Below are positions 18,632 through 27,393 of a stretch of 64,000 nt of DNA, piece by piece; within the stretch, counting starts at the first letter, position 1; each line of letters opens with the position of its first letter. Source of the DNA: a bacterium (lineage in GTDB: Bacteria; Pseudomonadota; Alphaproteobacteria; Micavibrionales; UBA2020); assembly GCA_029945425.1 (NCBI GenBank), contig JAQSDV010000004.1:1285296-1349295 (forward strand). The letters run 5' to 3'. The notes below the pieces were generated by a model that was not told the origin of the DNA, did not search any database, and saw only the letters and a list, made by a program, of their open reading frames with translations. Made by a program: the position numbers and the translations under genes.

Positions 18632-18660
18632 TTGACATAACAACCCATATCCCGTATCCT
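18632..18660 (+). promoter_or_regulatory. Sigma-70-type promoter
   Basis: TTGACA (18632-18637) and TATCCT (18655-18660) separated by 17 bases. The start codon of the next gene is 33 bases downstream of the -10, giving a short leader. Confidence 0.55.
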
Positions 18661-18692
18661 CCGCCCACCTCAAAAATAGCGAGCCGAGAGCC

Positions 18693-19844
18693 ATGAAATT
18701 CGAAGACACCAAGCTGTTGCGCCACCCGACCGTCGAGAAGGCGTATAACGTCATGCGCACGTTCTTCACCGATGGCGATGACTGGGCGCGCGAGGCGGTG
18801 CGGGCGGGCGAGATTATTTCGGCCAATGCCAAAAACCCCGACCCCGATGCGATCGCGGCCAGCGTGCTGATGAACGGCATGGTCATTCCTTATGAGGCCG
18901 AGCAGTTTGAACTGAGCGTGTCCCCCCGCGCGGCGGATTACCTGAAGAAATTCTACGCCCTCGACCTCGAAAATCCGAAATTCTCGACAGCGGGCGAACA
19001 GCAGGTTTTGCTGGCGACTTCCGTGATCGGACTTGAAGCCATTCAGGCGAAAATTGCGGCGGGCGAAGTTGCGCATATCATTGAATACCGCAATGTCAGC
19101 CGCGTGATCGACATGAACGAACGCTCGCTGCAGGAAATCGTGCGCGACGGCACGACGGAAACCGAAATGCTGCAGGCCGCGCAAACGGCCTTGGTTGGCG
19201 CGCAAACCGCGCTGGCGGGCGTTGTCGCGCAGCGCGTCAATGAATTGAAATTCGAAAACACCGGCCTGCCGGACCATCCCACCATCCGCACCGTGTACGA
19301 AGAAATGAAGACATGGGCATTCGATGGCGACGCGCTGGGCGGTTACGCGGCCACCAACGCCGCGATTGCCAAAGTCGTGGCGGACAGCGTATCCAGTGAT
19401 CCCGAAGTGATCGCGGCTGCGCTGCTGAACCAGTACAGCACCCTGCGGCCCGGCCATAAAAAGCCCGAAGAATTCGGCGCGCGCATCGGCGAACTGTGGC
19501 AGCAGACCTCCGCTTGGGCGCGCATGGGCGGCGATGAAAGCGACAACCAGCCGAAAACGCCGGAGGCGCTGGCGATCCGTCAGGCCGCGCGTTTGTACTT
19601 CCTCGAAAGCGAAATCGAATGGCTGAAATCGCCCAAGGCGGCGCAGCACGATCTACGCGTTGAAACGCTGGAACGTCTCGAAGACAGCCGCGACCTCGTG
19701 GCACAGGCGGCGGCGTCGCAGGACAACCCCGTTTTCAAGGCGCGCCTTGATAAAGCGGTGACCGAGGCCGATGCCCTGATCCACAAACCCGAAAACGTAA
19801 AGATCCGCAAACCCGGCGCCCCGAAAGTGGACTCCGGTTGGTAA
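18693..19844 (+). CDS. Tandem degenerate HD (RelA/SpoT hydrolase-like) protein
   Basis: A 383-residue protein with two internal repeats: residues 2-130 (KFEDTKLLRHPTVEKAY) and 186-330 (KFENTGLPDHPTIRTVY). Each contains a helix pair like that of (p)ppGpp hydrolases: DPDAIAASVLMNGMV and DPEVIAAALLNQY, followed by a segment like the one after HD in the MESH1-like protein at 39769-40320. The catalytic His-Asp is replaced by N61-G62 and N246-Q247, so it should not bind the metal. The family assignment is my own alignment by eye. It has its own promoter and follows trpS. Function unknown; a nucleotide-binding or regulatory role is inferred. Confidence 0.75.
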   Translation: MKFEDTKLLRHPTVEKAYNVMRTFFTDGDDWAREAVRAGEIISANAKNPDPDAIAASVLMNGMVIPYEAEQFELSVSPRAADYLKKFYALDLENPKFSTAGEQQVLLATSVIGLEAIQAKIAAGEVAHIIEYRNVSRVIDMNERSLQEIVRDGTTETEMLQAAQTALVGAQTALAGVVAQRVNELKFENTGLPDHPTIRTVYEEMKTWAFDGDALGGYAATNAAIAKVVADSVSSDPEVIAAALLNQYSTLRPGHKKPEEFGARIGELWQQTSAWARMGGDESDNQPKTPEALAIRQAARLYFLESEIEWLKSPKAAQHDLRVETLERLEDSRDLVAQAAASQDNPVFKARLDKAVTEADALIHKPENVKIRKPGAPKVDSGW

Positions 19845-19886
19845 AATTCCAGAAATAATGTAGTATCCGCCATAAGAGGTTTTGAC

Positions 19887-20138
19887 ATGAAATTCGCATC
19901 CGTCCTGCTCGCCGTCATCCTGCTCTCCACGCCTGCATATGCATATCGCGGCGAAGCCGCTGCAAACCGTGGCGATGAAACGAATGCGCCGAAAATTGTG
20001 ATCGCAAAAACCTCCGCCACCCAACGCGCCGTTGCTGAATCCATCTCCGGGCGCCTGCGCTCCGCTCTCGAAAGCGAGCCCTACACGCTCGACATCGCGA
20101 CCCCGACCGAAACCAGCGACATATCGATTAGCCGCTAA
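19887..20138 (+). CDS. Small exported hypothetical protein
   Basis: An 83-residue precursor. Residues 1-19 form a signal peptide (MKFASVLLAVILLSTPAYA, with cleavage after AYA). The mature part of about 64 residues is polar and has no cysteine. AGAGG precedes the ATG by about eight bases. It lies 42 bases after the degenerate HD gene on the same strand and may be co-transcribed. I do not recognise it. Confidence 0.65.
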   Translation: MKFASVLLAVILLSTPAYAYRGEAAANRGDETNAPKIVIAKTSATQRAVAESISGRLRSALESEPYTLDIATPTETSDISISR

Positions 20139-20312
20139 ATAACCCTGCACCTTCCCTGTACCCCCGTGTTTCACCCCACGCAGCAGCGGCGGGGGCGAAA
20201 ACCGTTGTGCAACTCACGGGAAAGTGACGTTATGAAAATAATTAGATGATAGACCCTAAAAGCTAATTCAGGCATTTTGCTATGTGATTTTATTGAATGT
20301 TAGAGGGCTCCA

Positions 20313-23180
20313 ATGACCATCGACTACGGCAACACCATCCACCTTCCGAAAACCGACTTCCCGCGCCGCGCAGGTTTGGCGCAGCTGGAGCCGAAAATCC
20401 AGAAGCGTTGGGCGGATATGGACCTCTATAAAATGCAGCGCGACGCGTCAAAAGACCGCGAGACGTTCATCCTGCATTTCGGCCCTCCCTTCGCCAACGG
20501 ACATATCCATCTGGGGCATTTGCTGTCGAAGACGCTGAAGGATTTCGTGACACGCAGCCAGCAGGCGACCGGCAAGAATGCGCTGCTTGTCCCCGGCTGG
20601 GATTGCCACGGCCTGCCGATCGAATGGAAGATCGAGGAAAAATACCGCGCCGAGGGCAAGAAGAAAAACGACACCGACGCCGTCGCCTTCCGCGCCGAAT
20701 GCCGCAATTTCGCGCAAGGCTGGGTCGATGTGCAGAACGCCGAATTCCAGCGCGTGGGCGTGATGGGCGACTGGAAAAATTACTACAGCACCATGCACCC
20801 GACATCCGAAGCGACGATTGCGCAGGAAATCCACAAATTCCTGCTGAATGGCGGCCTCTACCGCGGATCGAAACCCGTCATGTGGTCGATCCCCGAACAA
20901 ACTGCGCTCGCCGAAGCGGAAGTGGAATACAAGGACGTCACGTCGGATACCGCATGGGTGAAATTCCCCGTCGCCAAAAAAGGCGCGAAATTCCCTGCCG
21001 CATTTGACGGCGCGTCCGTCGTCATCTGGACGACCACGCCATGGACGCTGCCCGGCAACCGCGCTGTCGCCTATGGCAAGGATATCGATTACATCGTTGT
21101 GACCGTCACGGCTGTTGGCGAAGAAGCGCTGGTGAAGGTGGACGACAAGATGATCGTGGCCGCCGCGCTGCTGGAGCCGTTCCTGAAAAGCGCGAAGATC
21201 ACCGGCAGCACCCAATCTGAATCCGTGAAGGGCGAAGCCTTCGAGGGCACGATCTGCCATCACGCGCTGCACGGCAAAGGCTATGAATTCGACGTTCCGA
21301 TGCTGGAGGGTGATTTCGTCACGACCGATGCGGGTACGGGTTTCGTGCATATCGCGCCCGGCCATGGCGAAGACGATTACCGCCTCGGCCTGAAAAACCA
21401 TATCGAAGTGCCGCATACCGTGAAGGGCGACGGCACGTATTTCGAAGATGTGCCGCTGTTCGCGGGCATCCCCGTTTACATGCCCGACGGCAAAAAAGGC
21501 TGGGCGAATAAAACGGTGCTGAAGGAAATCACCGAGTCCGGCAACCTTGTCGCCAAGGCGCAGATCCAGCACAGCTATCCGCATTCGTGGCGCTCCAAGG
21601 CTCCCGTCATCTTCCGCAACACGCCGCAATGGTTTATCTCGATGGAGAAAAACGACCTGCGTGCGAAGGCGCTGGCGGAAATCAAGAAAACGCGCTGGGT
21701 GCCCGCACGCGGCGAAAACCGCATCGCGGCAATGGTGGAGCAGCGCGGCGACTGGTGCGTATCCCGCCAGCGCGCCTGGGGCGTTCCCATCGCGATCTTC
21801 GTGAACAAGGCGACCGGCGAAGCGCTGAAGGACGAAAAAGTCCTGAAAAACATCATCGATATCTTCAATAAAGAAGGCTCGGACGCGTGGTTTGCGCGCC
21901 CCGCAAGCGATTTCCTTGGTTCCGGTTACAACGCCGATGATTACGAACAGGTGAAGGACATTATCGACGTCTGGTTTGAATCAGGCTCGACCCAGGGCTT
22001 CGTGCTGGAAAACCGTCCCGACCTGCACCGCCCCGCTGATTTGTACCTCGAAGGCTCGGACCAGCATCGCGGCTGGTTCCAGTCATCGCTGCTGGTCGGT
22101 TGCGGCACGCGCGGCGACGCGCCGTTCAAGGCTGTGCTGACGCATGGGTTCATTTTGGACGAAAAAGGCTACAAGATGTCCAAAAGCACGGGCAACGTGA
22201 CCTCGCCCAATGCGCTGATGGAAAAATACGGCGCGGATGTGATGCGCCTGTGGGTTGCGGGTTCCGATTACACCGAAGACATCAAATTCGGCGAAAACAT
22301 CCTGTCGGGCCATGTCGATATCTATCGCCGCGTCCGCAATACCTTCTGCTACCTGCTGGGTTCGGTCACGGGCTTCAAGCAATCCGACCGCCTGTCGTAT
22401 GACAAGCTGGGCGATTTTGATAAATGGGTGCTGCACCGCCTGTATGAAATCGACCAGACCGTGCGCCAATGCGTGAATGATTTCGATTTCCTGAAACTGA
22501 CGACTGTCGTGCATAACTTCTGCGCGCGCGATTTGTCGGCATTCTATTTCGACGTCTGCAAAGACACGCTCTATTGCGAGTCTGTCGAAAGCGACAAGCG
22601 CCGCGCGGTGCTGACCGTGCTGGACCATGTGTTCAACCATCTGGTGCATTGGCTGTCGCCGGTGCTGGTCTATACGACCGAAGAAGCATGGCTGTCGTAT
22701 AAAGGCCTCGGCCTTGATGATGCGAAGGAAAGCATCCACCTGTCCGTCATGCCCGTTGCGCCAAAAGAATGGCTGAACGACGCATTGGCCGCGAAATGGG
22801 ACAGGATCGCAGCCGTGCGCGGGGTCGTGACCGGCGCGCTGGAAATCAAGCGCGCGGAAAAACAGATCGGCGCGTCGCTGGAGGCATCACCGCAAGTCTA
22901 TGTGGCTGACACAGGTTTGGCGGGCGTTTTGAAAAGCGTCGGCTTTGCCGATGTCTGCATCACCTCCGGCATCGATGTGCAGCAGGGAACAGCCCCCGCA
23001 GGCGCGTTCACGCTATCGGGCGTCGAAGGTGTGGGCGTTATTTTCCAAAAGGCCGAGGGCGCGAAATGCGAACGTTGCTGGAAATATACCGGCGATGTCG
23101 GCAGCAACCCGCACCATGCCGGCATCTGCGCGCGTTGCGCCGAAGTCATTCAAAAGGAACATAAATCGGCGGCAGCGTAG
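20313..23180 (+). CDS. ileS: Isoleucine--tRNA ligase
   Basis: A 955-residue class I synthetase that charges tRNA-Ile and edits mischarged valine. The first signature is HLGH at residues 66-69 (NGHIHLGH), the second KMSKS in GYKMSKSTGNV. The editing (CP1) domain lies between, with WTTTPWTLPGN. The C-terminal zinc finger is intact (CERCWKYTG, then CARC). The 170-base upstream gap has no T-box or other leader that I recognise. A GAGGG ribosome binding site precedes the ATG. Confidence 0.97.
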   Translation: MTIDYGNTIHLPKTDFPRRAGLAQLEPKIQKRWADMDLYKMQRDASKDRETFILHFGPPFANGHIHLGHLLSKTLKDFVTRSQQATGKNALLVPGWDCHGLPIEWKIEEKYRAEGKKKNDTDAVAFRAECRNFAQGWVDVQNAEFQRVGVMGDWKNYYSTMHPTSEATIAQEIHKFLLNGGLYRGSKPVMWSIPEQTALAEAEVEYKDVTSDTAWVKFPVAKKGAKFPAAFDGASVVIWTTTPWTLPGNRAVAYGKDIDYIVVTVTAVGEEALVKVDDKMIVAAALLEPFLKSAKITGSTQSESVKGEAFEGTICHHALHGKGYEFDVPMLEGDFVTTDAGTGFVHIAPGHGEDDYRLGLKNHIEVPHTVKGDGTYFEDVPLFAGIPVYMPDGKKGWANKTVLKEITESGNLVAKAQIQHSYPHSWRSKAPVIFRNTPQWFISMEKNDLRAKALAEIKKTRWVPARGENRIAAMVEQRGDWCVSRQRAWGVPIAIFVNKATGEALKDEKVLKNIIDIFNKEGSDAWFARPASDFLGSGYNADDYEQVKDIIDVWFESGSTQGFVLENRPDLHRPADLYLEGSDQHRGWFQSSLLVGCGTRGDAPFKAVLTHGFILDEKGYKMSKSTGNVTSPNALMEKYGADVMRLWVAGSDYTEDIKFGENILSGHVDIYRRVRNTFCYLLGSVTGFKQSDRLSYDKLGDFDKWVLHRLYEIDQTVRQCVNDFDFLKLTTVVHNFCARDLSAFYFDVCKDTLYCESVESDKRRAVLTVLDHVFNHLVHWLSPVLVYTTEEAWLSYKGLGLDDAKESIHLSVMPVAPKEWLNDALAAKWDRIAAVRGVVTGALEIKRAEKQIGASLEASPQVYVADTGLAGVLKSVGFADVCITSGIDVQQGTAPAGAFTLSGVEGVGVIFQKAEGAKCERCWKYTGDVGSNPHHAGICARCAEVIQKEHKSAAA

Positions 23181-23268
23181 GGATTTTTCTTCGCAGGGGT
23201 TGGCGAACAACGGGCGCGGCTTATATAGCCTGCCAGTGTTAATGTTTTGATAAAAAGGAAAATGAAAA

Positions 23269-23811
23269 GTGACCGGCACCCCCAACAATATTGAATCCCT
23301 GAAAGAAATGCTGCCCGATTTCGCCAAAGACATCCGCCTGAACCTGTCGGGCGTGATCAAGGCGGATGACGTGGCGGGCGGCCTCTCGCTCAACCATGTA
23401 ATGGGCGTGGCGCTGGCGTCGGCCTATGCAACGCGCAACAAAATCGTGATCGGCGCGCTGGAGGGTGAAACCGCATCCATCCTGTCGGCCGAAGAAATCA
23501 ACGCCGCCAAGGCCGCCGCAACCGTGATGGCGATGAGCAATATTTACTACCGCTCCACCTATATGGTCGGCGACGATGAAATCGGCAAACTGCCCGCGGG
23601 CCTGCGCATGAACATCATCGGCAACCCCGGCGTCGATAAAGTGACGTTCGAGCTTTATTCGCTGGGCGTATCCGCCATCAACGGCTGCTCCGCCTGCCTC
23701 GCCGCGCATTCCAAGGGCGCGCAGGCGCATGACGTGACCAAGGTCGGCGTGCAGCATACCTTGCGTATCGCGGCAGTCTTGTTCGCGGCAGCGCAAGCGG
23801 TTTCGATTTAA
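23269..23811 (+). CDS. ahpD: AhpD-type alkylhydroperoxidase
   Basis: A 180-residue AhpD-fold protein with the redox pair C140 and C143 and H147 in NGCSACLAAHSKG, the family active site. AhpD reduces peroxides or recycles AhpC through a lipoyl adaptor. It starts with GTG; AAGGA lies about ten bases upstream, and a nearby ATG at 23263 is in another frame. It sits 21 bases before dps, forming an oxidative-stress pair. No ahpC is in the window. Confidence 0.88.
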   Translation: MTGTPNNIESLKEMLPDFAKDIRLNLSGVIKADDVAGGLSLNHVMGVALASAYATRNKIVIGALEGETASILSAEEINAAKAAATVMAMSNIYYRSTYMVGDDEIGKLPAGLRMNIIGNPGVDKVTFELYSLGVSAINGCSACLAAHSKGAQAHDVTKVGVQHTLRIAAVLFAAAQAVSI

Positions 23812-23832
23812 TTTTTATAGGGAGATATTTTC

Positions 23833-24279
23833 ATGAGCAAGAAAAGCGCAAAAGTTATCGAGGCACTCGAAAAACTGCTGGCCGACAGCTATACGCTGCA
23901 ACTGAAAACGCAGAACTATCACTGGAACGTGACGGGCCCCAGCTTCAACTCGCTGCACCTGCTTTTCGAAGCGCAATATACCGACCTCGCCGCCGCCATC
24001 GATGAAATCGCGGAGCGCATCCGCGCGCTGGGCGGCAAGGCACCCGGCAGCTTCAAGGCCTTCGCGAAACTTGCCAGCATCAAGGAAGAAACGGAATCGC
24101 CGAAGGCGACCGAGATGGTGAAGAACCTTGCGAAGGATCAGGACACTATCGTGGCCTCCGCTGAAAAGGCGCTGAAGGCCGCCGAAGAAATCGGCGACGA
24201 GCCGACCGTTGACCTCGCGATCGGCCGCCAGCAGATCCACCAGAAAAACGCCTGGATGCTCCACGCGCATCTGGAATAA
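23833..24279 (+). CDS. dps: Dps-family ferritin-like protein
   Basis: A 148-residue Dps (DNA protection during starvation) protein that stores iron and consumes hydrogen peroxide in a dodecameric shell. The inter-subunit ferroxidase ligands H30 (NYHWNV), H42, D57 and E61 are all present. The N-terminus is short and basic (MSKKSAK), giving limited DNA-binding capacity. It is co-transcribed with the AhpD gene and closed by a strong terminator. Confidence 0.94.
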   Translation: MSKKSAKVIEALEKLLADSYTLQLKTQNYHWNVTGPSFNSLHLLFEAQYTDLAAAIDEIAERIRALGGKAPGSFKAFAKLASIKEETESPKATEMVKNLAKDQDTIVASAEKALKAAEEIGDEPTVDLAIGRQQIHQKNAWMLHAHLE

Positions 24280-24291
24280 GCGGCACAGATT

Positions 24292-24325
24292 AAAAAACGC
24301 CCCCGTCATGCGGGGGCGTTTTTTA
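24292..24325 (+). terminator. Rho-independent terminator between dps and the cyanophycinase gene
   Basis: Perfect stem AAAAAACGCCCCC / GGGGGCGTTTTTT with a short loop. It suits both convergent genes, dps (plus) and the cyanophycinase gene (minus). Confidence 0.9.
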
Positions 24326-24336
24326 ATGCCTTGGGT

Positions 24337-25032
24337 TTACAGGCTGAAACTGTCGCCGTGTTTGTGGCGCGTGACCACGCCGTCTTTCAATACCGTCACG
24401 CGGCCTTTGCCGATCACCTCGAACGTGCCGTTTTTAACGACGACGCCGGTATCTTCATCCAATCCGATGCCCGTCTTGCGGCTGTCGGCGGCGGCAGCGC
24501 CGAACAGGCGTTTTAATCTGTGACGCTGGTTGAAATGCGTATCGAAAACAACATCCGGCGTGAAATTCAAACCCGCACCAAGGCCCAGGCCACCCGGCTT
24601 CAGCGCATTCTTCGGCTCGCCGCCCGTGATCATCAGCGTCGACATCGCGGCGGCGCCCGCGCTGGTGCCGGCGACAACCGCGCCTTCCGTCTCGCGCGCG
24701 GCAAGCGCGGCGAGAAACGCCGTGCCCCCAAACGCCGCAGACAGTTTTTCCTGATCGCCGCCCGAGAAAAAGACGATATCGTAATTTTTTAGCGACGCGA
24801 TGCTGGCGGGATCATCCGCCTCCGCCTTTGTCGTGATGTGGCGGATATCGGGGGTGACGTTCAGGCGCGCGAAAGCGGTCTGGTATTTTTCCGCGACTTC
24901 TTCGGGATATCCGGTTGCGGTCGTGATGACCAATACGCGCGGCGATGCAACGCCTGCCTCCGCCAACACGCGCTTCAGCACGGTCATATCGCCCGTCTTG
25001 TCCTCTGCGCCGCCGATGGCAATGATCGTCAT
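24337..25032 (-). CDS. Cyanophycinase (peptidase S51)
   Basis: A 231-residue serine peptidase of family S51. Cyanophycinases cut the Asp-Arg polymer cyanophycin to beta-Asp-Arg dipeptides. The nucleophile is S124 in AGTSAGAAAM; GGDQ (91-94), DTHFNQRHR (H166) and GIGLDEDTG are further family motifs. No cyanophycin synthetase gene lies in the window. The peptide-cleaving alternative in the same family (peptidase E) is less likely because of the DTHFNQRHR block. Confidence 0.85.
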   Translation of the reverse strand: MTIIAIGGAEDKTGDMTVLKRVLAEAGVASPRVLVITTATGYPEEVAEKYQTAFARLNVTPDIRHITTKAEADDPASIASLKNYDIVFFSGGDQEKLSAAFGGTAFLAALAARETEGAVVAGTSAGAAAMSTLMITGGEPKNALKPGGLGLGAGLNFTPDVVFDTHFNQRHRLKRLFGAAAADSRKTGIGLDEDTGVVVKNGTFEVIGKGRVTVLKDGVVTRHKHGDSFSL

Positions 25033-25083
25033 TCAATTTCTCCGGAAAGATAAATTTTATGGCAATGGCGCAGAATTGTCAAA

Positions 25084-25977
25084 CTAGCCTGAAAAGGCTG
25101 CGAAATATTGCACCAGATGGTCGATGAATTTGCGGGTGCGGGCGCTTAGGTGACGCTGCGGCACATAGACGGCCTGTATCAGCATCGGTTCTTCTTCGTA
25201 TTCCGGCAGGATGATTTCCAGCTCCCCTGCGTTGATATGCGGCCCTGCGATAAATGTGGGCAGGACGGTGATGCCGCAATGGCTGACCGCGGCCTCGACC
25301 AGCAGCGATCCGTTGTCGCTGGTGAAACGTCCTGCGACGGGCTGCACATGTTTGCGCCCGTTGATGCGGTAACCCCAGGCCTTGCCGTCGTTCACGCCGC
25401 TATAAACCATGCAATTGTGCTGCACGAGGTCTTGCGGTTTTTGCGGCCTGCCATGTTCGCGTAAATATTGCGGGCTTGCGACCGTCACGCGGCGGCTTTC
25501 CGCCAATTTGCGCGCCACCAGCGAGGTATTGGTGATATCGCCGATACGTATGGCTAAATCAAAATCTTCCTCCGTCAATTCCGCCGCGCGGTCGCCAAGG
25601 TAAAGCCGCACGCCGACATCCGGATATTTATCGAGGAAGGACGCGACAGCGGGGCCGAGGAATTTTGTGCCGAAGGTGACCGGCGCGCTGACGCGCACAT
25701 CGCCCACGGGATTTTCATTTTGATAGCGCAGGTTTTCTTCGACTTCCGCCAGTTCGTGGATGATGCGCCGCGCATGATCGAAATACTGGTATCCCGCATC
25801 GGTCAGCGCCACATGCCGCGTCGTGCGTTGCAGCAGGCGCGTGCCGAGATAGCCCTCGAGGTCTTTCACGCGCTTGCTGACGACCGAATTGGCGATGTTC
25901 AGCCGCCGCGCCGTTTCGGCGAAGCTGTTGGTCTCGGCGACCGTCACGAAGGCGAGGATATTGGCCAATCTGTCCAT
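25084..25977 (-). CDS. LysR-family transcriptional regulator
   Basis: A 297-residue LysR-type regulator. An N-terminal winged helix-turn-helix (ETNSFAETARRLNIANSVVS, residues about 15-34) is followed by the ligand-binding domain (VGDVRVSAPVTFGTKFLGP). It is divergent from the pirin / FMN reductase pair across 101 AT-rich bases, the common layout in which such a regulator controls the neighbouring operon. The inducer is unknown. Confidence 0.93.
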   Translation of the reverse strand: MDRLANILAFVTVAETNSFAETARRLNIANSVVSKRVKDLEGYLGTRLLQRTTRHVALTDAGYQYFDHARRIIHELAEVEENLRYQNENPVGDVRVSAPVTFGTKFLGPAVASFLDKYPDVGVRLYLGDRAAELTEEDFDLAIRIGDITNTSLVARKLAESRRVTVASPQYLREHGRPQKPQDLVQHNCMVYSGVNDGKAWGYRINGRKHVQPVAGRFTSDNGSLLVEAAVSHCGITVLPTFIAGPHINAGELEIILPEYEEEPMLIQAVYVPQRHLSARTRKFIDHLVQYFAAFSG

Positions 25978-26078
25978 AATTTACATTAATCGAAAAAATA
26001 GAAATATTAAGTATAAATTTGGCGTATTCCGCTTTTTTAACGAAAAGATATATTGGTAGATAGAAAGGTTGGTGTAAC
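25978..26078. promoter_or_regulatory. Divergent AT-rich promoter region (LysR / pirin)
   Basis: A 101-base, strongly AT-rich gap between divergent genes. It is expected to hold both promoters and LysR operator sites. Near-palindromic AT stretches such as AATATTAAGTATAAATTTGG are visible, but I cannot single out a reliable T-N11-A box. Confidence 0.4.
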
Positions 26079-26783
26079 ATGATGAACATCGCAAAATCAA
26101 ATGATCGTGGCGAAACAGGGACTTACTGGCTGCAAAGCTTCCACAGTTTCTCCTTCGGCGAATATTATGATCCCCGCAACATGGGTTTTGGCCCTCTGCG
26201 CGTTATCAACGAAGACGTTGTGCGCGCGGGCACGGGTTTCGACACCCATCCCCATGCGAATATGGAGATCATGACCTATGTGCTGGAAGGATCGCTGGAG
26301 CATAAGGACAGCCTTGGCAATGGCGACATCATCCGTCCGGGTGATGTGCAGCTGATGAGCGCGGGGAAGGGGATTCTCCACAGCGAGAAAAACCCGTCCG
26401 AAACCGACGACGTCCACCTGTTGCAAATCTGGATTATGCCCAATGTTGCGGGCACGGCGCCGGGTTACCAGCAAACCACGTTCAATCCGGCGGAAATGCA
26501 GAATGCGCTGCGGCTGGTCGTCTCGCCCGATGGCGAAAACGGCTCGCTGGTCATCAAGCAGGATGCAAAGCTCTGGGTTGCGCGCATGGATGCGGGCGCG
26601 AGCGTTTCTCTGGAAATGAAACCGGATCGTAAATACTGGTTCCAGATGGCCCGCGGCACGGCGGAAGTTCTGGGCAAAACGCTCGCTCAAGGCGACGCGC
26701 TCGGGCTTGATAATGAACCCGGCAAGGCGGATATTAAAGCGACCGAAAAATCCGAACTGCTCGTGTTCGAACTCCCCCGTTAA
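26079..26783 (+). CDS. Pirin family protein
   Basis: A 234-residue bicupin of the pirin/YhhW type. The metal-binding cupin motif is visible as DTHPHANMEIMTYVLEG followed by GKGILHSEKNP, giving the three His and one Glu ligands. Some members (YhhW) are quercetin dioxygenases; others are redox sensors. It lies 14 bases upstream of the FMN reductase gene and opposite a LysR regulator, a frequent combination. Confidence 0.92.
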   Translation: MMNIAKSNDRGETGTYWLQSFHSFSFGEYYDPRNMGFGPLRVINEDVVRAGTGFDTHPHANMEIMTYVLEGSLEHKDSLGNGDIIRPGDVQLMSAGKGILHSEKNPSETDDVHLLQIWIMPNVAGTAPGYQQTTFNPAEMQNALRLVVSPDGENGSLVIKQDAKLWVARMDAGASVSLEMKPDRKYWFQMARGTAEVLGKTLAQGDALGLDNEPGKADIKATEKSELLVFELPR

Positions 26784-26797
26784 CAAAGGAAAAAAAC

Positions 26798-27382
26798 ATG
26801 GCCACAAAAACAAAAATCCTCGTTTTCGCCGGGGCAACGCGCGAAGGTTCGTTCAACAAGAAACTCGCAAAACTCGCCGCGAAAGCGGCGGGGGATGCGG
26901 GCGCGGATGTGACGCTGGTTGACCTCAAGGATTACCCGATGCCGCTGTATGACGGCGACGATGAATCCGCCTCCGGCCTGCCGCCCAAGGCGCTGGAATT
27001 CAAGAAGCTGGTGAAGGAAGCGGATGGCTACATCATCGCATCGCCCGAATACAACAGCGGTTATTCCGGCGTGCTGAAAAACGCGATCGACTGGGCCAGC
27101 CGCCCGTCGGAAGCGGGCGAAGGTTCCGCCGCCGCATTCTTCGGCAAATATGCAGGGCTGATGGCGGCGTCGCCGGGTGCGCTTGGCGGCTTGCGCGGGC
27201 TCTACGCTTTGCGCGAATTAATGATGAACATCAACGTCACCGTGCTGCCGCGTATGCAGGCGGTGGGCGGCGCGGGGGCTGCGTTCAGTGACGATGGTTC
27301 GCTGAAGGAAGAAAAATTCGCCAAGGGCGTGGCAGGCGTCGCGACCGACCTCGTCAAATTGCTGCAAAAAACGAAAGCATAA
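26798..27382 (+). CDS. NADPH-dependent FMN reductase family protein
   Basis: A 194-residue flavodoxin-fold reductase. The phosphate-binding loop GATREGSFNKKLAK is at the N-terminus, and SPEYNSGYSGVLKNAIDW is the family signature for FMN binding. It probably reduces quinones, azo compounds or chromate using NAD(P)H. It follows the pirin gene and precedes the MATE gene by 11 bases, so an operon of pirin, reductase and exporter is likely. Confidence 0.92.
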   Translation: MATKTKILVFAGATREGSFNKKLAKLAAKAAGDAGADVTLVDLKDYPMPLYDGDDESASGLPPKALEFKKLVKEADGYIIASPEYNSGYSGVLKNAIDWASRPSEAGEGSAAAFFGKYAGLMAASPGALGGLRGLYALRELMMNINVTVLPRMQAVGGAGAAFSDDGSLKEEKFAKGVAGVATDLVKLLQKTKA

Positions 27383-27393
27383 GCGGGGATAAC

